Shown piece after piece: positions 55,467-64,000 of a DNA stretch of 64,000 bases (its first letter is position 1; every line of letters starts with the position of its first letter). The DNA comes from Smallanthus sonchifolius (taxonomy: Eukaryota > Streptophyta > Magnoliopsida > Asterales > Asteraceae). The position numbers and the translations under genes are program-made. The stretch spans positions 20,776,001-20,840,000 of the forward strand of contig CM042032.1 of the NCBI GenBank assembly GCA_023525975.1. The letters are read 5' to 3'. Under the pieces are notes generated by a model that ran no database searches, was not told the origin of the DNA, and saw only the letters and a program-made list of their open reading frames with translations.

Positions 55467-58400
55467 TTATTCGGGATTGATTATACCAATCATTTTTATC
55501 AGGAATTCAAACCTGGTACGATCAAATGCCTTAGTAAACAAATCAGCAAAATTATCTTCAGTGTGTACCATGACCAGCTCAATCAACCTTTTCTCTGCAC
55601 AATCACGTATAAAATGATATTGAATTTTGATGTGCTTAGTTTTACTATGTTTAACAGGATTATTCGTTATGGACATAGTAGCATTATTATCAATAAACAT
55701 GAGGGTTTCTGTGAAATTCAAACCGTAATCTCTCAATTGTTGTTGTATCCACAGGATTTGTGAACAGCAACTTGCAGCAGCAATGTATTCTGCTTCGCAT
55801 GTTGAAATCGAGATTGTGGTTTGCTTTTTTGCATTGCCAAGATACAAGTCGATTTCCTAAGAACTGGCAACCACCTGTTGTAGATTTTCTGTCCAGACAA
55901 CAACCACCAAAATCAGAATCAATATAAGCATTGAAATCAAAGTTAGAACCATGAGGATACCATAGCCCTAAACGTTGTTTTCCTTTTAAATACCGAAAGA
56001 TTCTTTTCACAGCAATTAAGTGAGATTCTTTTGGCTTTGCCTGAAATCTGGAACAGATACACACGGCGAACATTATATCCGGCCTTGAAGCGGTTAATTA
56101 CATGAGGGATCCAATCATAGCTCTGTAAAGTCGACAATCCACATCTTTTCCTTCCGTGTCATAATTTAACTTATGATTGACCGGAATTGGAGTATCGTAT
56201 GAAGTACAGTCCTCCATCTTGAACCGGCTCAAGATGTCTTTGACTTACTTGGACTGATGAATAAAGAAACCATCTTCCTTTTGATTTACTTGTAAACCTA
56301 AGAAAAACGATAACTCTCCCATAGCAGCCATTTCAAATTTCGACTTCATAACACCCTTAAAGTCTTTGCACAACCCTTCATTTGTCGAGCCAAATATAAT
56401 ATCATCCACATAAATCTGTACCAGTAGGTAATCTCCCCCTGGTTTCTTTATGAATAAGGTCGAGTCTATCTTTCCACGAACAAAGTCATTCGCCAAAAGA
56501 TGTGTAGATAAAGTCTCATACCACGCACGAGGAGCCTGATGAAGACCATAGAGTACCTTATCTAGCTTGAAAACCATGTTTGGATTCAGTGGATCTTCAA
56601 ACCCCGGCGGCTGACACACATATACTTCCTCCTTGACCTTTCCATATAAAAATGCACTCTTGACGTCTAATTGAAACACCTTAAAACCTTTAAAAGAAAC
56701 AAAAGCTAGAAATAGCCTTATAGATTCAAGCCGCGCAACTGGCGCATAAACTTCGGTGTAATCAATTCCTTCTTGTTGATTGAAGCCCTGGATAACTAGT
56801 CTTGCCTTATTGCGTACCACGACACCTCGATCGTCTTTTTTACATTTAAACACCCATTTTGTTCCTATTGGATACGCACCTTTTGGAAGATCAACCAGAT
56901 TCCAAACCTTAAGTTTGTCAAATTGAGCAAGTTCTTCTTGCATAGCTTCTATCCAGTTATTGTCATTTAAAGCCATCTCTAAATTCTTGGGTTCAACCTG
57001 CGAAATAAAGCAAGAATGTGAGCAATCATCAAGAACACCAGAATCTTTAATGCAAGTATACAAACAAATATTGTCAACAAGAGAACGAGTTTTCACTCCA
57101 TCCTGTAAATTTCCAATTATATTTGTTACTGGATGATCTTTGTGTTCTTTGATGGATGCGACCTCAGGAACCGGCAACACATCAACTCGAGTAGAGTCAG
57201 ATTGATAAGAATAATCTTGAGGAATTGGAATTCCCGAGTCTAAATTTGTTGGAATCTCCCCCTGATCCTGTGTCGAAGGTAATAGATCATCACTCAACAA
57301 CGGATCAGCAGAAGAATCTTGAAAAATAGCATTATCCTCTTCACTCTCTGAATCTTCTGGACCTGAACAAGAAGCAACATTTGGATCTGGAGCAGAAGTA
57401 GATGGAATCGATGAATTGGGAACTGCATTTGGTAGAAATCCATTGTGCTGAGCATCTTGACAAGAATCATAGATAACAGCAGCATCTTCATCAGAAATGT
57501 CAGAAGGTAAATGAAAAGACTTGAATAAGTTTTCATAATCAAATGCCCAATCTGGACCAATCGCCATTTGTGGTAAAGACCGATTTGAACAGTCAATATG
57601 GAACCATTCTTCAACTTGGCGTGTCTCTTTATTATAAACCCTTTTGGTTGTTGAATTAGCCACATACCCCAGAAAAATCCCTTCAATAGCCTTTGCACTG
57701 AATTTTGTTGGGACATCTCTAACCTTCAGTAGGGTACACGGATTACCAAAAGGTAGTAAATATTCCAGATTCGGCTTTCGATTATTTAGCAATTCATAGC
57801 AAGTCTTGTTATGTCGCTTTACGGTCAAGACCCTGTTCAAAACATGACACGCAGTATTCACAGCTTCAGCCCAAAAGGTGACTGGAAGCTTAGAATCTGC
57901 AAGCATCGTGCGAGCTGTTTCAACCAACGTCCTGTTCTTTCGTTCAGCGACACCGTTTTGTTGAGGAACATATGGCGCACTGAATTCATGATGAATTCCT
58001 TTTTGTAGACAGAATAAGCCCATTTTGCTATTCTTAAATTCGCTGCCATTGTCACTCCTGATTCTTCTGACTTTCAGATTGAATAAATTTTCCAAACCCA
58101 GGATTAAGTATTGAACTAACTCAGTGGTTTCAGCTTTAGAAGAAAGAAACTTAACCCATGAAAATCTGGAATAATCATCAGTTACGACCAAGCAATACGA
58201 TTTCCCACCAATGCTCCTAATACTGATAGGACCGAACAAATCCATATACAACAACTCCAAAGGAGTTACGATAGAATTCGTCGACTTCGATTTGTGAGAT
58301 TTCTTTCTTTGCTTCCCCTTCTTACATGGAATACAATCATCAGGAACTAAGAATTTCATTTTCAGAATACCAAGCACAAGATCATGCCTAACAATGTAGT

Positions 58401-58885
58401 TCATCTTCCTGTAGTTTATGTGAGCTAGCTTCTTGTGCCACAATATTGAATCAGATTCCGACGCCTTGGAGAGTAAACATGTTGGAATTGAATCTGTTGT
58501 AGTGGTGACACTCTTGTCAAGGACATACGTGTCATTTCTCCTTGGAGCCTTCATGAGAATCCATTCATCAGGAATCACAAAACCAGGTTTCAGAATATAG
58601 CATTCATGATCGTTGAAATGGAACGAGAACTTCTTGTCACAGACTTGTGATACGTTTAAAAGATTGTGTTCCAGCTGCTCAACATAATTCAACTTTTCAA
58701 ATTTTACTTTGTCATTCTTTAATGTTCCCTGGCCTGTTATGTACCTGCCTTTATTACCCGCAAAAGCGACATAACCACCATCAATTTTAATCACATCCTC
58801 AAGCAATCTAACATTCCCTGTCATATGTCGAGAGCAACCACTATCCACATACCATGTATTGTTGATAGTCCTCCTTGGTTGTCCC
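55467..58885 (-). pseudogene. Copia-2 pol (protease, integrase, RT, RNase H), few lesions
   Basis: Reads TINNTWYVDSGCSRHMTGN (protease DSG), integrase HHCC (HKKLAHINYRKM, CIPCKKGK), DLFGP, IRSDNGSEFKN and NGVAERKNRTL, an acidic Ser-rich linker, RT with YVDD at 56401-56412, and RNase H (AYIDSDFGG, STCEAEYIAAASCC). It ends NPE at 55467. The frame is open for 867 codons from 58848. Damage: TAA 56245-56247, TAA 56098-56100, a frameshift near 55860. Two stops lie just upstream, between gag and protease. This is the enzyme set for processing, reverse transcription and integration. It is the best copia pol here. Confidence 0.87.
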
Positions 58886-60761
58886 TACATAAACAACGAT
58901 AATCAGTTAGAAAGTGGAACCCAAGCCATCGTGGTCTTGGGTCGTCCGGATTGATCAAAATAAACAACTTCTTGTAATTTACAATCAATTTTATCATTCA
59001 CTTTTGGAACAGATGTTTGACAATCAGACCTTTCCAAAGAAGAACCATTTTTATTATTTTGAAAAACAGTATGTGATATATTATTGTCAGATTCAGATGT
59101 TTCCAAAATTTTCTTTAATTTTCTGTTTCTTCTTCTTCTTTGAGGTCTAGACAATTTAACCTCCTGAACAGAATCTTTTGAAATTCCAACTTTTGGAATC
59201 TCAAGTTTCTCTTTGCAAACAAAGGATTTAGCATTCAATAAATTCTGTTGTTTAAATCCATGGGATTTAACAAAAGAATGACCAATCATATTTTTCTCCA
59301 AACTAGAAGACGACTTTCCCTCATCGTTTCTTTTAAGAATCTTCACCACTTTCGGTTGTGAAGGAACAGTCTTCATTTTACCCTTGTTCTTGTATGGACA
59401 ATTAATCAAAATATGACCAGCCTCATTGCAATGAAAACACACTCGTCTTTCTTGATAACTTCTGAAATAAGATGTTTTCATTGAATTTGAAGAACCATTA
59501 GAAGAATAAGCTTCAGATGAATTCCCAAAACAATTTATCGACTTCTTAGGAACATAAGTCTGTTTTGGCACCTTTGAAGAATTCACCTTTTGAAAACCAG
59601 CCGCAACAAACCCAGTTGACTGTAATATTGGAGAAATTTTAGTTGGAACCACTTTCACCTCTTCAGGTTCTGTCAAGATGCATCTATCCATATTAACATT
59701 CTTCACAACCTTTGGTTCCTCAATTTTCACTTCTCTCGGAATGCCTTCAACCTTTGAATCATCAAACACTTCATCCTCTGTATCAGAATCATACACCATG
59801 TCTTCACCCGTCACTGGATTCACTTTTAATACTGTCTTGGGATCAATCTCCTCTTCATGAATGATTTCAGGCTCAACCACATAATTTGCATTGAACGGAG
59901 GAGGAACAAACCCAATACCAGCAATCCTTTTTTGTGGGATCAGCATTAGCATTGAAATAATCCAAAACTACAGATGAATTCACAAACTGTTCCAGCTTTC
60001 TATGTAACTTTATCACCTCAGATTCTTTTTCAGAAATCTCCTTGTTCTTTTGGGCAACTACTTCATTTCGTTTTTCAATTTCAGCATAAGCCATATCTAG
60101 ATGATAACCCTGCTCTTTGTATTTTAACCCAAGAGAATTTAAGTCTCTTTTCAAAGACTCAATTCTATCAATGCACAGCTTATCATTATCTTTCAGTTTC
60201 TGATTAACTGAATGTATTGATTTCATGTCACAAATCAAATATGTGTTATCATCCATGACTTTTTGTAGTTTATCTTTAACAGAAATGCAATTAGAACAAA
60301 ATATATGACAAACAGAGTCTTTTACCTTAGTCGGGTCAGACATGTCTGCCATGAATACTTTGACAATCGGAATATTCTCTGAATATTCACCAACTGAAGC
60401 ATTTTTTGTAAGAACAATTTCTTCCTCAGCAACCCCTGTCACAGCATCAGAATCAATACTTTGCTCTCTTTCTTCCTCATCATCAACACTTGGAACACTA
60501 TCACCATCACACGAATCATCACTAGAACTTTCATCATCAGTAGATTCTTCTGGTTTTTCTGAATGAATTTCTGCAACAAAAGCCTGACTCACAGCACCCA
60601 CCAAATCTTCCAGATGAATGCCCCAATCATAATTTTCATCGTTTTGAGCAACTAGAGCTGATGATGCAGATGCATGATTTGTATTACCAGAAGGACCATG
60701 ATTTTGATTACCAGATGAACCATGTGACTAATTCCTATTATGCTGAAAGTTAGATTGCTTC
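58886..60761 (-). pseudogene. Copia-2 gag, C-terminal extension with second zinc knuckle
   Basis: Continues gag after the solo LTR (…QSNFQHNRN, then a TAG at 60728-60730). Features: an acidic Asp/Ser stretch near 60480-60560; a coiled coil (VNQKLKDNDKLCIDRIESLKR) near 60000-60200; a frameshift at an A run near 59945; an acidic YDSDTEDEVFDDSK segment; and a second knuckle, CFHCNEAGHILINC, near 59395-59445. It ends MAWVPLSN then TGA. Copia-1 has the same layout, including the stop at the same codon. Confidence 0.78.
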
Positions 60762-61500
60762 TGTAGGATCGTAAGATTACAAGGTGATTCTATTCTAGTT
60801 GATATTGGCGGAAACAATAGCAACCAACAAAGTAAACAAGTAAACAGCAAGAAATACTGATAAATGCACTGTTGTATTAGACTTCTGAGATTACAAGATT
60901 ACAAGTAAAACTCTATCAAGACACTATCAAAAAGCACTATGAAGGCACACAGTGTTTGAAGTGTTTACAAGATATATATAGTAACTTAGAATCAAGACAG
61001 ACCCTTGATTCTAAGGATCAGATCTAACACAAGCCGTTGATCTTGTTTATTAATCTAAATTACACGTAAAGGCTAATCTAGTTAACTTTACTGAAACGTC
61101 TTCTTAGGCATCATTGTTTGCATGCTTGGAGAAGAGCGTCATTGTCCTTTATTGGTTGCACCGGTGAGGTTCTTTCTGCTTGGAGTGTGGCAGTTGCTTT
61201 TGCAGAAAGTTGTCAGAGGCGCTTCGCATGGATAGTCAGCCGCAACGTTTGGTCTTCAGAGAATAAAGCTATCAGCAGCAGAGATGAGGACCAGCAGCAA
61301 GACTGATCTATCCGCAGCTGCTGAGGATATGCCTATCAGCAGCAACATGTGTTGAATGCTGCTGATAAGCATATCCGCAGCTACTTTGGTCTTCAGCAGC
61401 AGACAAAGTATCAGCAGCTGTTTTGGTCAGCAGCAATCTTGTGTTGTCCGCAGCAGTTTTACTTAGAACAATTTTGTAGCAATCAGTCTTTGGTTCTACA
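60762..61500 (-). mobile_element. Solo LTR of the Copia-3 family (739 bp) in Copia-2 gag
   Basis: TGTAGGATCG at 60762 and TTCTACA at 61500. Exact GCTTC duplication at 60757-60761 and 61501-61505. Shares ATTGGCGGAAACAAT (60804-60818) and TTAGAATCAAGACAGACCC with the Copia-3 LTR at 23563. Palindromes of the CAGCAG type lie at 61100-61460; the best has 19-bp arms (61325-61343 and 61358-61376) with one mismatch. No internal region remains, so the body was lost by LTR-LTR recombination. The TATA-like TATATATAT is near 60971. Confidence 0.93.
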
Positions 61501-62731
61501 GCTTCTTTTGAGAATCAAATTCTACCTTTGGCTTCACACACTCCTTAGCAAAGTGACCATACTCTTGGCAATTGTAACACCTAACTTTGCTCTTATCAAA
61601 ACCCATACGCGATCGACTATTTGAACCAATATATTTTCTCCCAGTTCTCTTCAAGAAATCTTTAGCTTGTCGCATTAACATGGCCATATTCCATTGGATA
61701 TTCATTTCTTCCAAATCAACAGGGTCAATCTGTCTGAAATCTTCTTCTATTACCTCAGGATCATGTATTTTACCTCCAATGAAATTTTCATATGATTCCA
61801 TGAATGAAGAAAACATAGCAAGATAATCATCAGCAACTTTCTGATTCACATGAGATCCAGATGATGTTGAAGCAGTAGTAGCAGAAAATCCAGAATGGCT
61901 TGTATGACCAGAATAAATTGGAACTCCAGAACACTGATCATTTGAAGACTCTTGAGCATCACCAGAAAAGAATGCCACTCCATTACCAGATTTACCAACA
62001 GATTTGGCAAAATAAATCGAGGGATCCTGGATATGCTCCATATTAGTCTCTTTCTTCTTCATATTCATGTCATGTGACTGAATCTTCCCTAGGACTTCTT
62101 CAAGAGACATGGTTTTGTACTTAACATTTTCTTTGATCAAAACTGTATACACATCAAACTTTGATGGTAAAGCCTCCAAGAATTTATCATTGATTTCCTC
62201 AGTCTCATATACCACAGATGCACTAGCCAGTTCACTAAGAAGATGATAGAATCTTGTAGCAAGATCATCCAAAGATTCATTTTGAAAATGTTTAAAAACT
62301 AGGAACTACTTCTTTAGTAACTCTTTTCTACTTTTCTTCATATCTAAACTCCCTTCACACCTTTTCTGTAATGCTTCCCACAGTTGTTGAGAAGACTTGA
62401 ACTGTTTAAAACTATGATAAATTTCCTTTGGTAGAGACATCGAAATGCTAGCCATTGCTTTCTTTTCCCGATCAAATAACAATTTATCTTCAGTAGTTAA
62501 AGCTGACACTGGTTTCGGAACATCATCCTTTCCCATCTATGAATAAGTAGGATGCGTATATCCTTCCAAAATTGGAATCCACAAACTAGTATCGGTAAAA
62601 GATACGAATTAGTCAAACCGATCTTTCCAATTTGAATAATCAGCTAGATTCAGCAACTTCGGAGGTTTTTGAGATGTACCAATCTCATTATCATAACTGA
62701 ACATGTTTGTGACTTGAACCATATTTGCCAT
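61501..62731 (-). pseudogene. Copia-2 gag, N-terminal part with first zinc knuckle
   Basis: Start at the ATG 62729-62731 (MANMVQVTNMF), the first ATG after the leader, in frame with all that follows. It contains the copia gag core (LWEALQKRCEGS, DDLATRFYHLLSEL, EALPSKFDVY) and the knuckle CYNCQEYGHFAKEC near 61535-61580. In-frame stops at 62609-62611, 62537-62539 and 62306-62308. The reading frame crosses the solo LTR site without a shift when one GCTTC is removed. It would form the virus-like particle shell. Confidence 0.85.
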
Positions 62732-63260
62732 GTTAAAAAAAATTTTCTGAAAAATTTCTAAGTATTGAACAGTTTTACCCTCAGGCGAACTTAATAATTT
62801 CGCTTTAGTGAGTACTAAGCGAACTTGAGATCAGGCGAACAAGACAAGTTCGCTTAAGGAGGAAATCCGGTAAGTTCGCTTAAAAATGTGAGAAGCGAAC
62901 TTAATAAGTTCGCTTGCTAAGTTCGCCTGCACAGGAACTCAGCAAGTTCACTTAAACTGTTGTAACAGATTCAAAAGAATCTTCACCCAAACACGAACCG
63001 AAAACTTCAAAAATCATGATTTCTCAGCGAATTGATGGAATTTAAGGAAATTGAACCGTAGGATTATGAATTTTATCAAATAGAACAGTTCTATCGGACT
63101 AATTTCGTCAAAAACACTTCCAAAAACACGAATTTAGCAGAGAAACGATCTTCAAGAACTTGAAAAACTCCATTGTTGCAGAAACTTCAAAAATGTTGAA
63201 TTTCTTGTCGAATTATACACAAAAACCGTCACTAATCACCGAGAATCGTACTTAATTCAC
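62732..63260 (-). other. Copia-2 leader with AAGTTCGC palindromes
   Basis: No ORF. At 62783-62957 there are about eight copies or half-copies of GCGAACTTAATAAGTTCGC. The same motif marks the LTR and the aORF spacer. The rest is AT-rich and featureless. Confidence 0.75.
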
Positions 63261-63280
63261 GAGCATAAGCTCTGATACCA
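63261..63280 (-). other. Primer-binding site of Copia-2
   Basis: Minus strand TGGTATCAGAGCTTATGCTC, two bases inside the LTR. Its first 12 bases match the initiator tRNA-Met end. Confidence 0.9.
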
Positions 63281-63282
63281 CT

Positions 63283-63757
63283 TGTAGGTCCAGGTAACTC
63301 AACTACTGATCGAACTCGTGATATGACGTTTCTATAACACGAAGTGCGGAATCCTTCGTGTTAACGTTTGTATACTAACCGACAATTCAAACAACACGCG
63401 TAAATAAACTTCTCAAATATATTCAGATTCACAATGGTTTACAGACTCAATCAGACAAATCATTCTCTCTGTTCTGTTCTAATCTGTCTTGTCTAATGAC
63501 TCTGTAAACACATATATATAGAAACTAACCTGCTGTATGCGAACTTATTAAGTTCGCCTGAAACAGACTAAGCGAACTTAACAAGTTCGCCTCAGTTAGA
63601 CCTAAGCGAACTTATTAAGTTCGCCTCTGATAGACCAGGCGAACTTAGGTACACTTGTAAAAACACTTAGCAACTTTATACAATTACCTAGCAAAAACAT
63701 AAAGATATAAAATCTAACTATTACAAGCTTTTGTCATTACAAATCTATGTCCTAACA
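63283..63757 (-). repeat. 5' LTR of Copia-2 (475 bp)
   Basis: Edges TGTAGGTCC and CCTAACA. Palindromes at 63539-63650, upstream of a TATATATATG box (63511-63520, minus). Compared with the 3' LTR it lacks two stretches inside the palindrome cluster and has a 3-base CTC insertion near 63317. Confidence 0.93.
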
Positions 63758-63814
63758 TGAATTCTATTTGTTAACTAGCGTGATGACATTGAATTCCTTG
63801 TCTTATAGAACGAA

Positions 63815-64000
63815 ATGGCAAGGAGTGGAAACGGAAGGCGTGGTGGGGGCCATACCGGTGGTCGTACCGATGGTCGTAATGGTGCGCGCGGCAGGACCCC
63901 TGCGCGCCAAGAGTACAGTGAAGAAGGAAGTGTTCACACTGAGCCAGAAGTTAGTATGCACGGGATTAGCCGACTCATGTCGAAGAACAACAATTCACTT
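63815..64000 (+). CDS. G3 gag, N-terminal end (continues beyond window)
   Basis: ATG at 63815-63817, open to the edge (62 codons). The N-terminus is Arg/Gly-rich (RSGNGRRGGGHTGGR), like an RGG-type RNA-binding tail, then EEGSVHTEPEV and ISRLMSKNNN. The leader before it (63758-63814) continues from 37996 across Copia-2. It should be followed by the gag core and pol outside the window. Confidence 0.7.
   Translation, partial: MARSGNGRRGGGHTGGRTDGRNGARGRTPARQEYSEEGSVHTEPEVSMHGISRLMSKNNNSL

Larger units (their letters stand above)
37997..63757 (-). mobile_element. Copia-2: Sirevirus-type copia element with aORF, carrying G2 and a solo LTR
   Basis: Minus strand order: 5' LTR 63283-63757, PBS, palindrome-bearing leader, gag from 62731, pol to 55467, spacer, aORF from 53158 to 38536, PPT, 3' LTR 37997-38494. 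Target-site duplication TGAAT is exact at 37992-37996 and 63758-63762. Without G2 (and its TTGTT duplicate) and the solo LTR (GCTTC), the element is about 13.5 kb. It is the only copy in the window that shows the whole family architecture. Several stops show it is inactive, but both insertions fall in frames that still read through. Confidence 0.92.
35925..64000 (+). mobile_element. G3: Ty3/gypsy retrotransposon, interrupted by Copia-2, right end outside window
   Basis: 5' LTR 35925-37714, PBS 37718-37729, leader 37730-37996, then Copia-2 (37997-63757), then leader and gag start 63758-64000. The TGAAT duplication on both sides of Copia-2 proves that the two halves belong together. The LTR style (TGTAACATTCC... 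GGGGCCTTACA) differs from G1, G2 and G4, so this is another gypsy family. Its pol is not in the window. Confidence 0.85.

Noticed and set aside
58870..58905. A 36-37 bp intron between TGG|GTTCC and TATGTAG|G at the copia gag-pol junction
   Set aside because: Shorter than the usual minimum for plant introns. The conserved stop and AG are reported as a finding, but I do not call this specific intron.
1..64000. Host genes, tRNA, rRNA or microRNA genes
   Set aside because: Every stretch I examined could be assigned to an LTR element or its spacer. No host-type exon, cloverleaf or rRNA segment was recognised by eye; short RNA genes could still be missed.

Overview
The window is plant nuclear DNA made, as far as I can read it, entirely of nested LTR retrotransposons. 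I found no host protein-coding gene, tRNA, rRNA or CRISPR array. The mix of Sirevirus-type Ty1/copia elements that carry a long accessory ORF behind pol, chromovirus-like Ty3/gypsy elements with 2.3-2.9 kb LTRs, and TGGTATCAGAGC primer-binding sites points to a dicot. Asteraceae is my best guess from remembered resemblance, which I could not test here.

Layout, oldest host first. Copia-4 (minus strand) is the base layer. Its accessory ORF (aORF) runs 22571 to 21531 and 12097 to 10584, split by gypsy G1 (plus, 12098-21530). Its aORF tail is cut at 10583 by Copia-5 (plus; aORF tail 9134-9806, 3' LTR 10039-10583). Copia-5 is cut at 9133 by a minus-strand gypsy LTR, G0 (8381-9133), and G0 is cut at 8380 by Copia-1 (minus; gag-pol 1409-7553, 5' LTR 7967-8380), whose other end lies outside the window. 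To the right, Copia-4's pol-aORF spacer is cut at 23563 by Copia-3 (minus; 3' LTR 23563-24278, aORF tail). Copia-3 is cut by gypsy G4 (minus, 25281-35759) and by gypsy G3 (plus, from 35925). G3's leader is cut by Copia-2 (minus, 37997-63757), which holds gypsy G2 (plus, 40755-52237) in its aORF and a solo Copia-3-type LTR (60762-61500) in its gag. G3 resumes at 63758 and its gag begins at 63815. Nesting reaches five levels. Exact target-site duplications support G2 (TTGTT), G4 (TCTGC), Copia-2 (TGAAT) and the solo LTR (GCTTC); G1 has a 4/5 match.

G2 is the best preserved element: its pol frame is open for 1122 codons with all catalytic residues, and only one in-frame TAG separates it from gag. 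The other elements carry several stops or frameshifts.

The observations most worth following are these. (1) The copia elements share an uncharacterised aORF of about 1,000 codons with a conserved N-terminal domain and repeated C-terminal 'WFY' modules; in two copies a branch point and 3' splice site lie directly before its ATG, suggesting a spliced, env-like message. (2) Each copia family carries its own short palindromes upstream of the LTR TATA box, and the same palindromes recur in the gag leader and upstream of the aORF. (3) G1 and G2 share an 84/85-bp in-frame gag intron, likely leader introns inside the LTRs, and palindrome arrays that appear to decay at CpG. (4) G2 has an extra coiled-coil ORF with a hydrophobic tail between PBS and gag. 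(5) All five gypsy insertions into copia elements lie in an aORF.
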